A DNA stretch of 64,000 nucleotides from Listeria monocytogenes ATCC 19117 (lineage in GTDB: Bacteria > Bacillota > Bacilli > Lactobacillales > Listeriaceae): NCBI RefSeq assembly GCF_000307025.1, contig NC_018584.1:1426001-1490000 (forward strand). Reading direction: 5' to 3'. The notes beneath the pieces were generated by a model. The model saw only the letters and a list, made by a program, of their open reading frames with translations, did no database searches and was not told where the DNA came from. Position 1 is the stretch's first letter. The number at the start of each line of letters is the position of its first letter. Shown piece after piece: positions 36,686 through 48,098 of the stretch. Made by a program: the position numbers and the translations under genes.

Positions 36686-38851
36686 TTAATTTTCGGTTTG
36701 TTCTGATTGTGCTTTCGCAGCAGCTTCTTTGTTGTTAATTGGTTGTTCTACTTTTGAAGTATCTTTTTTCGATTCAGAGCGTTCTTTTTTAAGTTCGAAG
36801 TATTTGTCGAATACTTCTTTGGAGATTTTCATATTTGTTTTTTGGTCCGTACCATATGGACGATAAATCCAAGGAACAACAACGGAAATTGCTATTTCCG
36901 GTTTTTCCACTGGCGCATAACCGACGAATGTTGTATTCCAAACACTGGCCATTTTGTTACCTTCTTTTGGTCCATCATAGAACGCATCTGCGGTGCCTGT
37001 TTTACCAGCGACATCGTAATCACTTGAAGTGAAAACAGTTCTTGCGGTACCTGTTGAACCATGTGTTACTTCATAGAAGCCTTGTTGTACTGTTTTGATA
37101 TCACTTTCAGAAACACCGATTTTATTTAATACTTTTGGTTCATTAGCTGTTGCAAGTGTTCCGACAGAGTCACCATTAGTACTTGGATTTCTAATTTCTT
37201 TTACCATACTAGGAGCGATTCTTGAGCCCCCATTGGCAATAGTAGAAACATATTGAGCCATTTGAAGTGGTGTGTAGGAGTCATATTGTCCGATAGCGAA
37301 ATCGAGAATTTTACCGATTGTTTGGTCGTCCCCTTTATAACCAGTTTGTTCACCTGGAAGGTCGATGCCAGTTTTTACACCTAGACCGAATTGGTTGTAG
37401 TAGTAACGCATATCGTCAAAGGTGCTAAGTGGTGCTCTAAGAGGTCCGTTTGGTACATAGTTTGCGCCACCCATTTTCATTGCAACTTGGTACATATAGG
37501 AGTTAGAAGAAATTTCTAAAGCTCCTACAGGGTCAAGTGGTCTATTACCAGCTCCGGTTCTGTTAAACCATGAGCTCTTTGGTTTTGTTCCTTTTAGTAC
37601 AATTGGTTGGTCAGTGAAAACAGTTTTGTTTGTAATAGCACCGTCCATAATACCACCAAGGATAGTAGAACCTTTGACAGCAGAGCCCATTGCGTAGGCA
37701 GTTGTAAATGTACCAAGGGAATAATCTTCAAACTCGCCCTTGTCATTTAGTTTCTGTCCTGCTAATGCAAGGACTTCTCCAGAATATGGATCCATGGCAA
37801 CAACGAATGCGCGGTCAAATAAATCTGAACCAGCATATTGTTTACCTTGTTTGATGTTTTTTTTGAGAATTTCTTCTACTGCTTTTTGAAATTCAACATC
37901 AACAGAAAGAACTAAATCTTTCCCTTTGGAGCCTTCGTATTTGTTGACAGTTTCAATAATATTACCTTTAGAATCAAGTACGCTTTCTGATTGAGATTTT
38001 GATCCAGCGAGCACACTTTCATATTGAGCTTCTAGATAGCTTTTACCAACGCGATCATTACGACTATATCCTTGAGATAAGTAGTATTCCGCTTTGTCTT
38101 TTGGTAGACCTTCTTTAGCTGTGGAAACAGAACCTAAAATTGAGCGTAAAGTTTCATCATATGTGTAATAACGATTCCAGTCTGTAGTAGTATCTACACC
38201 AGGTAAACTGTCCATATTTTCACTGACACGTGCGATTTCTTCGTCTGTTACATCTTTATTTTTCACAACAGATTCAGTCATAGCATATCCAGTTGTCATT
38301 TTCTTATAGATGGTTGCTACTTTTAAGTCTTCACTGGTCAAGCTAGCGATATCTTCTTTTGTCACTTTGTCAACTTGGATTTTGTAGGCTTTAGATGAAT
38401 CAAGCGCTTGTTCTTTCGCTGATAAGCGGTTTAGCGATTCGGTTTGATGCGTTAAAATCCAGTAATCTTTCAAATCACGGTCAGTTAACTTTTCAGGCTC
38501 GACAGTAATTAGCTTTTCTAATGTTTGGGCTACATGTAGAGTTTCTGCAGTCTGTGTTTGTTGACTACGTGTGTAAGTAATAGATTTAACCGCTGAATTA
38601 CCAACCAGCAAATTGTAATTTCGGTCATAAATGCTACCACGTGGTACGTTTTTGGAAACTGTTACGTTATCTGTTTCTTCTAATTGACGTTTGTACGTAT
38701 CCCCTTGCACAATTTGAACAATACCAAGACGTAAAATTAACACGGAGAATAATATAAAAATAATAAAGAATAGAATATTTAAACGTAGTGGAATGATGGC
38801 GCGTTTCTTCTTAGTGGAATCTTTTTTCTTTTTTCTAAAATTTAGTTTCAC
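36686..38851 (-). CDS. pbpA: Class B penicillin-binding protein (transpeptidase)
   Basis: A 721-residue elongation-type PBP. An N-terminal basic segment and one membrane helix (about 22-45) anchor it outside the membrane, followed by a dimerisation region and the transpeptidase. Active-site motifs are Ser390-Ala-Val-Lys393, Ser448-Ser-Asn450 and Lys617-Thr-Gly. The tail is Lys/Glu/Gln-rich. It sits next to sodA, as Bacillus pbpA does; Listeria literature uses PBPB-type names. The start is GTG after GAGGTAA. Confidence 0.88.
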   Translation of the reverse strand: MKLNFRKKKKDSTKKKRAIIPLRLNILFFIIFILFSVLILRLGIVQIVQGDTYKRQLEETDNVTVSKNVPRGSIYDRNYNLLVGNSAVKSITYTRSQQTQTAETLHVAQTLEKLITVEPEKLTDRDLKDYWILTHQTESLNRLSAKEQALDSSKAYKIQVDKVTKEDIASLTSEDLKVATIYKKMTTGYAMTESVVKNKDVTDEEIARVSENMDSLPGVDTTTDWNRYYTYDETLRSILGSVSTAKEGLPKDKAEYYLSQGYSRNDRVGKSYLEAQYESVLAGSKSQSESVLDSKGNIIETVNKYEGSKGKDLVLSVDVEFQKAVEEILKKNIKQGKQYAGSDLFDRAFVVAMDPYSGEVLALAGQKLNDKGEFEDYSLGTFTTAYAMGSAVKGSTILGGIMDGAITNKTVFTDQPIVLKGTKPKSSWFNRTGAGNRPLDPVGALEISSNSYMYQVAMKMGGANYVPNGPLRAPLSTFDDMRYYYNQFGLGVKTGIDLPGEQTGYKGDDQTIGKILDFAIGQYDSYTPLQMAQYVSTIANGGSRIAPSMVKEIRNPSTNGDSVGTLATANEPKVLNKIGVSESDIKTVQQGFYEVTHGSTGTARTVFTSSDYDVAGKTGTADAFYDGPKEGNKMASVWNTTFVGYAPVEKPEIAISVVVPWIYRPYGTDQKTNMKISKEVFDKYFELKKERSESKKDTSKVEQPINNKEAAAKAQSEQTEN

Positions 38852-38944
38852 GCATAGTTACCTCACTTTTCAATAATACCTTTCCCTATTGTAGCTGAAA
38901 TAACATGATTTTTCCACTGTAAGTTCATTAGAAATTCATTAGAA

Positions 38945-38973
38945 ATAAAAAAAGACCCACCGAAGTGAGTCTT
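38945..38973 (-). terminator. sodA terminator
   Basis: On the minus strand AAGACTCAC pairs with GTGGGTCTT across TTCG, followed by seven T residues and just past the sodA stop. Confidence 0.88.
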
Positions 38974-38980
38974 GTGATTA

Positions 38981-39589
38981 TTATTTAGCTGCGTCAAAAC
39001 GTTTGTTAGCTTCATCCCAGTTAATAACATTCCAAAATGTGTCGATATATTCAGGACGACGATTTTGGAATTTAAGGTAGTAAGCATGTTCCCAAACATC
39101 TAAGCCAAGAACAGGTGTTTTGCCATCGCTTAGTGGAGAATCTTGGTTAGCTGTAGAAACGATTTCTAATTTGCCATCATTAACTACTAGCCAAGCCCAG
39201 CCAGAACCAAAACGTGCTGCAGCAGCTGCATTGAATTTTTCTTTAAATTCGTCAAAAGTACCGAATTCGCTTTCGATTGCTGCTTTTAAATTACCAGTTG
39301 GAGCGCCGCCACCATTTGGGCTAAGAATAGACCAGAATAATGTATGGTTAGCATGACCGCCACCGTGGTTACGGACAGCGCCGCGAATATCTTCAGGAAC
39401 GCTATCTAAGTTAGCTACTAATTCTTCCACAGATTTGCTTGCAAGTTCAGGATGACCAGCAACCGCTTCATTTAGTTTTGTCACATAAGTATTGTGGTGC
39501 TTTGTATAGTGAATTTCCATAGTTTCTTTATCAAAATTCGGCTCCAAAGCATCATAAGTATAAGGTAATTTAGGTAATTCGTAAGTCAT
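38981..39589 (-). CDS. sodA: Superoxide dismutase (Mn/Fe)
   Basis: A 202-residue superoxide dismutase. Metal ligands are His in [18 protein letters not shown], His in GHANHTLFW, and the Asp and His in [11 protein letters not shown]. The glycine-rich [10 protein letters not shown] segment resembles Mn-type enzymes. AAGGAGGAATT precedes the ATG. The gene is flanked by its own terminator, so it is monocistronic. Confidence 0.95.
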
Positions 39590-39764
39590 TAAAAATTCCT
39601 CCTTGTATTGTTTTTACGTGAAAAGAAATGACGTATAAGGCAAAAGTTTCATGTCCTATTTCAATAGAACTACTATCAACCTTAAAAACAGTTTCTTCTT
39701 ACACCATTTAGCCTACCATGCTCCTGAAATGCTTGCAATTTTTCTGCTCAGTGATGTTTCAACA

Positions 39765-39793
39765 TTGATTTTGCAACCATTTCGAGCTATGAT
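39765..39793 (+). promoter_or_regulatory. Promoter of the DUF1189 gene
   Basis: TTGATT (39765-39770) and TATGAT (39788-39793) are 17 bp apart. They lie in the 301-bp gap between sodA and the gene at 39891; I see no gene in the rest of that gap. Confidence 0.6.
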
Positions 39794-39890
39794 TAAGTTT
39801 AGGTGGAAAAAGTACGTTCTTTTGCACATACATGTATCTTTTTCCCTGAAACTCAAAAGTTAAACCATTAGGCGAGGTGTTGAAAAAAGA

Positions 39891-40691
39891 ATGAATATTT
39901 TTAAACGCTTCTGGAAGAGTTTATACTCCCCTGCGGATATAGCATCGTTTCGAAATGATAAAATTAGGAAAAGTATCGTGTACATTATTGTTTTATCATT
40001 TGTAACATTCCTTCCATTAGCATATTTTACAAACATTACAACAAAAAATGCACTTAAAGTTGGCGAAGAAACTATCACCAATGAAATCCCCGATTTTAAA
40101 GTGACTGATGGCAAATTAGTGTTAACAGATAAAAATGCAAAGAATATACCTATCTCGATTGATCAAGATGAACTACATATTTATTTTGATGCTTCTGGAA
40201 CACTGGATAAGGATGATGTAGATAATAAAATCGCTTCTTATGATAGCGCGGTAGCTTTTCTTTCAGATAGTATTTATATTACTGCAGCTGGTGTTTCGCA
40301 ATCTGTTAGTTATGACACAGCAGGAATTAGTGATAAGTCAGATTTAGTTCATTTATATAATTCGATTGAGTCTTTAGCTAAATACTTTATTCCAATTGCT
40401 TTACTAGTGCTCTTTATCTTTACGTTAGGCTCGGTCTTCTTCCGAGTAGCACTGTATGCACTTTTCGGATTTATCCTTTCTGGATTTGGCCGAACTGGTA
40501 TCGCCTTCCGCCAAAATTGGATGATTGCTTCTTACAGTATTACCCTGGCAGCAGTTTTCACTATGATTATGGAAGCTTTACAAATTATTGTTCCTTTTGG
40601 AATGGAAATTAATATGGTCGTGAGTATGATTTTTGTTTTCCTTGCGATTCGTTCAATTCCTCCAAGCGAGCCTACAATTTTAGAGAAATAA
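39891..40691 (+). CDS. DUF1189 family membrane protein
   Basis: A 266-residue protein with one N-terminal helix (about 28-48), a soluble extracytoplasmic region of about 110 residues, then four helices (about 160-250). It matches DUF1189 proteins, which are usually annotated beside maltodextrin genes; their role is unknown. Here no sugar genes are near. GGCGAGGTG lies upstream of the ATG. Confidence 0.8.
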   Translation: MNIFKRFWKSLYSPADIASFRNDKIRKSIVYIIVLSFVTFLPLAYFTNITTKNALKVGEETITNEIPDFKVTDGKLVLTDKNAKNIPISIDQDELHIYFDASGTLDKDDVDNKIASYDSAVAFLSDSIYITAAGVSQSVSYDTAGISDKSDLVHLYNSIESLAKYFIPIALLVLFIFTLGSVFFRVALYALFGFILSGFGRTGIAFRQNWMIASYSITLAAVFTMIMEALQIIVPFGMEINMVVSMIFVFLAIRSIPPSEPTILEK

Positions 40692-40696
40692 ATGAT

Positions 40697-40726
40697 AGCC
40701 ACTTGCTCACGCAGGTGGCTTTTTTG
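40697..40726 (+). terminator. Terminator of the DUF1189 gene
   Basis: AGCCACTTG pairs with CAGGTGGCT (one G-T) around a six-base loop, followed by six T residues. Confidence 0.88.
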
Positions 40727-40802
40727 TGGCATCATTCACGTGATTTTGTTTCATGAAAATGGTATGATAAAAAATAAAAGCTAGTCTAAAGGAGCGGTCT
40801 CT

Positions 40803-41909
40803 TTGAATGAAAGAATCTTTCGCGAAAACACTCGGCCAGTCCAAGTAGGTAATTTAACTATTGGTGGTAGTGAGGAATTAACTATCCAAAGCATGACTAC
40901 TACAAAGACACATGATGTCGAAGCAACAGTAGCGGAAATTCACCGATTAGAAGAGGTGGGTTGTCAGATTGTGCGAGTTGCTTGTCCTGATGAGCGTGCA
41001 GCCAATGCTCTTAGTGCCATCAAGAAAAGGATTCATATTCCTCTTGTGGCAGATATTCATTTTGATTACCGACTAGCACTTAAAGCTATTGATGCAGGTG
41101 TTGACAAAATCCGGATTAATCCTGGTAACATCGGTCGCCGTGATCGAGTGGAAAAAGTGGTTAATGCTGCTAAAGCAAAAAATATTCCAATCCGTATTGG
41201 GGTTAATGCTGGTAGTTTAGAAAAGAAAATTATTCAAAAATACGGTTACCCTACTGCTGAAGGAATGGTAGAAAGTGCACTTGCCCATATTAAAATTCTC
41301 GAAGATTTAGATTTTTATGATATCATTGTTTCTTTGAAAGCTTCTGATGTGAATTTAGCAATTGAAGCTTATGATAAAGCTAGTCGCGCATTTAATTATC
41401 CTCTACATCTTGGAATTACAGAATCTGGTACGCAGTTTGCTGGAGGAATAAAAAGTGCTGCTGGTTTAGGAGCGATACTCAGTTTGGGCATTGGAAATAC
41501 ATTACGGGTATCTTTGAGTGCTGATCCTGTGGAAGAGATAAAAGTGGCCCGGGAGGTTTTAAAATCGTTTGGCCTTTCCTCGAATGCCGCCATGCTTATC
41601 TCCTGCCCTACTTGCGGTCGAATAGAGATTGATTTGATTCGTATCGCTAATGAAGTGGAAAATTACATAGCAACGATTAAAGCTCCGATTAAAGTAGCCG
41701 TGCTTGGCTGTGCGGTCAACGGTCCCGGAGAAGCTCGCGAAGCAGATATCGGAATTGCTGGTTCAAATGGAGAAGGCCTTCTTTTTAGACATGGTAAAAT
41801 CATCCGAAAAGTACCAGAAGCCATTATGGTAGAAGAACTTAAGAAAGAAATTGATATTTTGGCAGAAGAATATTTTGAAAAGAAAACAGATTTGGAAAGC
41901 CTTAGATAA
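40803..41909 (+). CDS. ispG: (E)-4-hydroxy-3-methylbut-2-enyl-diphosphate synthase
   Basis: A 368-residue iron-sulfur enzyme, penultimate step of the MEP isoprenoid pathway (GcpE). Cluster ligands are in CPTCGR and [11 protein letters not shown] with the later conserved Glu. The N-terminal TIM barrel shows [11 protein letters not shown] and KIRINPGN. The start is a TTG preceded by AAAGGAGCGG; the nearby ATG is out of frame. An extended -10 (TGGTATGAT, ending 40768) lies upstream. It is a plus-strand gene in a mainly minus-strand region. Confidence 0.95.
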   Translation: MNERIFRENTRPVQVGNLTIGGSEELTIQSMTTTKTHDVEATVAEIHRLEEVGCQIVRVACPDERAANALSAIKKRIHIPLVADIHFDYRLALKAIDAGVDKIRINPGNIGRRDRVEKVVNAAKAKNIPIRIGVNAGSLEKKIIQKYGYPTAEGMVESALAHIKILEDLDFYDIIVSLKASDVNLAIEAYDKASRAFNYPLHLGITESGTQFAGGIKSAAGLGAILSLGIGNTLRVSLSADPVEEIKVAREVLKSFGLSSNAAMLISCPTCGRIEIDLIRIANEVENYIATIKAPIKVAVLGCAVNGPGEAREADIGIAGSNGEGLLFRHGKIIRKVPEAIMVEELKKEIDILAEEYFEKKTDLESLR

Positions 41910-41944
41910 TCGTATCGGGGTTTTTGTTTCAAGGGGGATTTTTG

Positions 41945-42652
41945 TTGGAAAAAGAAAATGAGCTTAGTTTTTATGATGGTGTTAGAGCCTGCCTTCCTAC
42001 CGTCCTTGGTTATGCTGGGATTGGTATCGCTGCAGGAGTAGTAGGAAAAGCATCCCATTTAAGCCTTTTAGAAGTGACGCTACTTGCGATTATCGTTTAT
42101 GCAGGTGCGGCGCAATTTATTATTTCTGGTTTGTTATTACTACAAAGTCCGATATCAGCAATCATTTTTACTACTTTTTTAATTAATTCAAGGCATTTTT
42201 TAATGAGTATGGCGGAAGCTCCTCATTTTAAGAAGTATTCTTTGTGGAATAATATTGGGATTGGTGCCCTTCTGACGGATGAAACGTTTGGGGTTTCGAT
42301 GAATCAGATTGGTAATAAAAAACCTGTTAGTGCTAAATGGATGCACGGAATAAATGTAACTGCCTACTTGGCATGGATTGTCGCTTGTATCGTTGGGGCA
42401 TTTATTGGCAACTGGCTCCCAAATCCAGAACAATTTGGTTTAGACTTTGCGTTGTCTGCAATGTTTATCGGTTTGCTATATTTACAAGTAGTGAGTGATA
42501 AAAGCAAAAAAATAAGTACGAGTTTGTTCGTCATGATACTAGTCGCTGTATTTTTAATTCTCTTTATGCGTGTGATGACGCCAGAACTAGCTATTTTAAC
42601 TGCAACCTTACTCGGATGTTTGATGGGAGTGATTATAGAAAGATGGCGTTAA
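41945..42652 (+). CDS. azlC: AzlC-family branched-chain amino acid exporter subunit
   Basis: A 235-residue membrane protein with about seven helices; the family motif GVVGKASHLSLLEVTLLAIIVYAGA is split around helices 1 and 2 and AAQFIISGLLL follows. AzlC works with AzlD to export branched-chain amino acids or analogues. The frame opens at 41924, but GGGGGA at 41933-41938 favours a TTG at 41945 (or 41942). It overlaps azlD by 10 bp. The substrate is inferred from the family. Confidence 0.85.
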   Translation: MEKENELSFYDGVRACLPTVLGYAGIGIAAGVVGKASHLSLLEVTLLAIIVYAGAAQFIISGLLLLQSPISAIIFTTFLINSRHFLMSMAEAPHFKKYSLWNNIGIGALLTDETFGVSMNQIGNKKPVSAKWMHGINVTAYLAWIVACIVGAFIGNWLPNPEQFGLDFALSAMFIGLLYLQVVSDKSKKISTSLFVMILVAVFLILFMRVMTPELAILTATLLGCLMGVIIERWR

Positions 42653-42969
42653 GTTCCTATACTTTATTTGTCATTGTTGGATGTGGACTTGTGACGTTTA
42701 TACCGCGTGTCTTGCCGTTTATATTTGTGCGTAAATTACAGCTTCCAGATGTAGTGATTCGTTATTTATCGTATGTCCCCCTTTGTATCCTCACTGCGCT
42801 GTTCGTTCAAAGTTTATTAATTACAAGGGAAAATGGTTTTCCAGGAATTAATATAGAGAATTTACTCGCATCACTTCCTACCATTCTAACAGCTATTTTG
42901 ACTAAAAATTTAATGTGGATTGTTATTATTGGAATTATTTCCATGGCAATGATTCGTTTATTTGCATAG
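42643..42969 (+). CDS. azlD: AzlD-family small membrane protein
   Basis: A 108-residue protein with four helices and the AzlD motif TFIPRVLPFIFVRKLQLP. It is the small partner of AzlC. The ATG at 42643 lies inside the end of azlC, indicating translational coupling; no strong ribosome site is visible, which fits. Confidence 0.85.
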   Translation: MALSSYTLFVIVGCGLVTFIPRVLPFIFVRKLQLPDVVIRYLSYVPLCILTALFVQSLLITRENGFPGINIENLLASLPTILTAILTKNLMWIVIIGIISMAMIRLFA

Positions 42970-43028
42970 AAAAGCCCTTTACTGGAGTGTGTTTTTGACG
43001 GGAATCAAAACCAGTAAAGGGCTTTTTG
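42970..43028 (+). terminator. azlCD terminator
   Basis: A 16-bp perfect stem, AAAAGCCCTTTACTGG with CCAGTAAAGGGCTTTT, encloses a 25-base loop and ends in TTTTT. It may also serve the converging prsA1. Confidence 0.85.
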
Positions 43029-43050
43029 TATAGGTGGATCCGAAGTAATA

Positions 43051-43935
43051 TTAGTTAGATGTTGTTGTGGAACTTGTTGAAGATGTACTTGTGTAATCTG
43101 CAAATGCATCTTTTAAATCACTATCTTTAATATCAATATTAGCAGCTTTTAACTCTTTTTTGAGTGCAGCTGTCATATTTTCTGTGGTTAATTGAGATTC
43201 AATATATGCGGCTTTTACGTTTGCTTTTTCTTTAGCGTAAGTGCCTTTTTCTGTTTTCTTCACTAATTGGATCAAGTGATATCCGTAGGTAGATTTCACA
43301 ATGCCACTTACATCATCTTTATTTTCTAATGCATAGGCTGCTTTTTCAAATGTTTCGTCCATTTCACCGGGACCAAATGGATCTAAAAGCCCACCATTTG
43401 TACTAGTTGCTGTATCTGTAGAATATTCTTTAGCTAAATCAGTGAATTTTTCACCATTTTTTAATTTCGTTTGAATTTCTTTCGCTGTAGCTTCATCGTC
43501 TACTAAAATATGGCGCACAGTAATATCTGGTTCCCAAGTTTTGTAGTAGGTTTTTAGCTTGCTTTCACTTACATTCATGTTTGCTTCTGTTGCTTTTTGA
43601 ACAAGTAAATTATACTCTAAATTTTCTTTGAAAGAAGTTTTTGTTAAATTATTAGAGGATAACGTTGATTCAAATGAGTCACCGTATTGTTCTTCGTATT
43701 TCTTGTATTCTGCATTTACTTCTTTTTCTGTTACGGTGTATTTATCTTCTAAGATTTTTTTGAAAGTAAGTTGTTGCACGACCTCATTTCCATAAGTCGT
43801 TTTCATCGCTTCGTAAAGCTCATCTTGTGTGACACTTCCTGCATCTGTTTTAACAACAGCACTGCTTCCACAACCAGCGAGTAGTAGTAATGTAGCTGCT
43901 ATTACGGAAATCATCACTTTTTTTAATTTTGTCAA
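43051..43935 (-). CDS. prsA1: Foldase lipoprotein PrsA1
   Basis: A 294-residue lipoprotein chaperone. The signal peptide ends in the lipobox LAGC (Cys22). A parvulin PPIase domain spans about residues 137-230 (VRHILVDDEATAKEI, FGPGEMDETFEKAAY, GYHLIQLV). The flanking helices form the PrsA chaperone bowl. It assists folding of secreted proteins at the membrane-wall interface. Listeria has PrsA1 and PrsA2; the gene order matches prsA1. The start is TTG after AAGGAGAGG. The Ser/Thr tail is low complexity. Confidence 0.9.
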   Translation of the reverse strand: MTKLKKVMISVIAATLLLLAGCGSSAVVKTDAGSVTQDELYEAMKTTYGNEVVQQLTFKKILEDKYTVTEKEVNAEYKKYEEQYGDSFESTLSSNNLTKTSFKENLEYNLLVQKATEANMNVSESKLKTYYKTWEPDITVRHILVDDEATAKEIQTKLKNGEKFTDLAKEYSTDTATSTNGGLLDPFGPGEMDETFEKAAYALENKDDVSGIVKSTYGYHLIQLVKKTEKGTYAKEKANVKAAYIESQLTTENMTAALKKELKAANIDIKDSDLKDAFADYTSTSSTSSTTTSN

Positions 43936-44035
43936 ACTGTTCCTCTCCTTCGTCTTTCGGCTACTTCTTACTTTAGCGATAAAAAGTGTCCAGAATAAGA
44001 AACAAATATGAAATAACTGTGAACATTACGCATAA

Positions 44036-44065
44036 AATAAAAAAGGCCCGGAATTCGGACCTTTT
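44036..44065 (-). terminator. zurAMR terminator
   Basis: On the minus strand AAAAGGTCCG pairs with CGGGCCTTTT (one G-T) across a short loop, followed by T residues. Confidence 0.8.
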
Positions 44066-44069
44066 GCTA

Positions 44070-45363
<1,294 letters not shown>

Positions 45364-46143
45364 CCTCCCTTCTACGCTGTTCTGCTAATATTTCAAGTTC
45401 GCGGTCAGCCAAATAATGTTGATATTCATGTGCGGAACCGTCAAAAATAATACGCTTATTAATGCTAATAACATGATTGACATACGTATTCACTGCCATC
45501 AAATCATGTGTCACGAGTAAAAGTGTCATTTCTTCTGTCCGGTTTAATTCGGCCAAAAGTTCATAAAAAGCTTTGACATTTTCGACATCCACTCCAACGG
45601 TTGGCTCATCTAGAATTAAAAGTTCTGGTCTGCTAACTAGCGCACGTGCAATAAAAACGCGTTGCTGTTGGCCACCAGAGAGCTCCCCGATGTTGCGATG
45701 CAGATAATCTGTCATTTCTACTCGCTTTAAAGCGTAATCGATGTCTTCTTTATCTTTATTGTTTAATGTTTTAAATAAGCCTTTTTTCTTTGTTAATCCG
45801 CTTGCGACAACTTCTTTCACAGTGGCTGGGAATGCGGAGTTAAAGGCGTTCGATTTTTGAGAAACGAAGCCGATTTTGACCCAGTCTTTGAAATCTGCTT
45901 GTTTTTCTCCAAATAAGGAGATGCTTCCTTGTTGTTTTTTGAGTACACCAAGAATTAGCTTTAACATAGTTGATTTACCTGAACCATTAGGGCCAATTAA
46001 ACCAGTAAAACTGCCTTTTGCAACTTGAAAATGAATGTTTTCTAAGGCATGTTCTTTATCATAATGATAGCTTACATTATTTACTTCTATGATTTTGTTC
46101 ATTCATGTTTCTCCTTTGACAGCATTTGCTAGCCGCTTTTACT

Positions 46144-46172
46144 AGTATATAAAATAATAGAGAAAATGTAAA
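46144..46172 (-). promoter_or_regulatory. zurA promoter
   Basis: On the minus strand TTTACA (46172-46167) and TATACT (46149-46144) are 17 bp apart. The -35 overlaps the Zur box, giving a direct repression geometry. Confidence 0.75.
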
Positions 46173-46191
46173 TCGTAATTACTTCGAATTA
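46169..46191. promoter_or_regulatory. Zur box
   Basis: The left half TAAATCGTAAT is a perfect Zur half site. The right half ACTTCGAATTA matches 8 of 11 positions of ATTACGATTTA, with a one-base centre. It overlaps the zurA -35. Confidence 0.8.
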
Positions 46192-46207
46192 AAAAATTAG
46201 ACAAGAA

Positions 46208-46239
46208 AACCTGGAAAAGTTGCTTAGCTTTTCCAGGTT
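46208..46239 (-). terminator. Terminator of cshB-nfo-ppaC
   Basis: A perfect 12-bp stem AACCTGGAAAAG/CTTTTCCAGGTT with an eight-base loop, followed on the minus strand by TTCTTG. Confidence 0.8.
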
Positions 46240-46246
46240 AATATAA

Positions 46247-47173
46247 TTATTTAGCAAATGTGTCCGTTAAAATTGGAACAACTTGTTTTTTACGAGATAC
46301 AACGCCTTTAAGTGGTGCTTGGTTTTCAACAAATTTAACACCGTATGCTTCTTCTACGACTGCTGTTTTTGAACCAATAGCGATTCCAACAGAGTCATTA
46401 GTAAGGATATTAGTGATGACGAATAGATATAAATCAAGCCCTTTATCCACAATATTTTGCGTCATAAGTGCTTCCACTTCTGCGCGACGGCTAAGCACAT
46501 CGTTTACGTCCACTACATTGATTTGAGCAATTTCTACTTTGTTATCGTTCATGTTAAATTCTTTCGCATCAAGTAGGAGTTCAGCTACTGTTTTTTTGCT
46601 AACATCTGCTCCTGCTTTTAGCATTTCCATGCCGTACGATTGAATATCAACATCTGCAATCTGCGCCAATTTTTGAGCAGCTACTTTGTCTTCTTGCGTG
46701 CACGTTGGCGATTGAAAAAGAAGTGTGTCTGAAATAATTGCGGAAAGCATTAGACCTGCAACTGTTTTACTTACTTCTACTTCATTTTCGCGGAACATTT
46801 TTAGAAGAATTGTTGTTGTACATCCAACTGGTTCAGCACGGTAATAAAGTGGGTCAGATGTTTCGAAGTTTGCGATACGGTGATGGTCAACTACAGCTGT
46901 AACTGTTACATCGTCAATATCGTCTACGCTTTGTTGGCGTTCATTATGATCAACAAGTGCAACTTCAGAAACTTCATTTGCAACTGTTTGAACTAGGCGT
47001 GGAGCTGTTACTTGGAAATAATCAAGAACAAAAGCTGTTTCACTATTAAGCTCTCCTAAACGAACCGCTTCAATATCTGCTCCTTGTGCTTTTTTTAATT
47101 CTGCGTAACTAATGGCAGAACAAATCGTATCTGTATCTGGATTTTTATGACCGAATACAAGTGTTTTTGTCAT
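46247..47173 (-). CDS. ppaC: Manganese-dependent inorganic pyrophosphatase
   Basis: A 308-residue family II pyrophosphatase. Metal ligands lie in [13 protein letters not shown] and the DHH motif VDHHRIANF; the C-terminal substrate domain ends with SRKKQVVP. It drives biosynthesis by hydrolysing pyrophosphate. It lies 16 bp after nfo with AAAAGGAGA upstream, forming the end of the cshB-nfo-ppaC unit. Confidence 0.95.
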
Positions 47174-47189
47174 TATTTTCGTCTCCTTT

Positions 47190-48083
47190 TTAACTATTTT
47201 GGATTTTATTTAATAAATCTGGGTCAAATTCGCCATTTCTTAACATCGCGATTTCCCATTTATATGGTGCTTTTTTCGATGCCTTATCTTCACCAACATA
47301 AGGTGTTTCAAGGATTTTCGGGACGTCCGCTAATTGCGGATGATGCACAATATAATGAAGTGCGTCAAAGCCAATGTGACCGAAACCAATGTTAGCGTGT
47401 CGGTCTTTATGTGCACCACGTTCGTTCTTGCTATCATTGATATGTAACACTTTTAAGCGATCAACACCGATAATTTTATCGAATTCATTTAACACCCCGT
47501 CAAAATCATTTACAATATCGTAACCAGCATCATGTGTGTGACAAGTATCGAAAGTAACGGATAATAATTCATTATGCGTTACGCCATCAATAATTTGAGC
47601 AATTTCTTCAAAAGTACGTCCGCATTCAGAACCTTTTCCAGCCATTGTTTCTAAAGCAATTTGTACATCTTGATCATGTATTAATGCTTCGTTAAGACCT
47701 TGGATAATTTGTTTAATCCCTTTGTCTGCCCCTTCGCCAACATGAGCGCCAGGATGAAGTACGATTTGCTTGGCACCAAGCGCACGCGTACGTTCAATTT
47801 CAGATTGCAAGAAATTAACACCTAGTTCAAAGGTTTCTGGCTTCACTGAATTGCCAATATTGATGATATACGGCGCGTGAACGACGATGTCAGCCATATC
47901 ATGTGCTTTCATGTGTTCTAAGCCGGCTTCAATATTTAATTCTTCAATTGGCTTTCTACGCGTGTTTTGCGGAGCGCCAGTATAAATCATAAACGTATTT
48001 GAGCCATAAGAAGCTGCCTCTTCACTTGCGCCAAGAAGCATTTTCTTACCACTCATTGATACATGAGAACCTAATCTTAGCAT
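47190..48083 (-). CDS. nfo: Deoxyribonuclease IV (endonuclease IV, AP endonuclease)
   Basis: A 297-residue AP endonuclease that repairs abasic sites with a trinuclear zinc cluster. Ligands are visible in [53 protein letters not shown] and ETP. The open frame begins at 48098, but the ATG at 48083 has GAGG nine bases upstream. It starts 16 bp after cshB. Confidence 0.95.
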
Positions 48084-48098
48084 AAATTCATTCCTCAC

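Noticed and set aside
39651-39863. 70-residue plus-strand frame between sodA and the DUF1189 gene
   Set aside because: No ribosome site, no family resemblance, and it runs through the promoter at 39765-39793.
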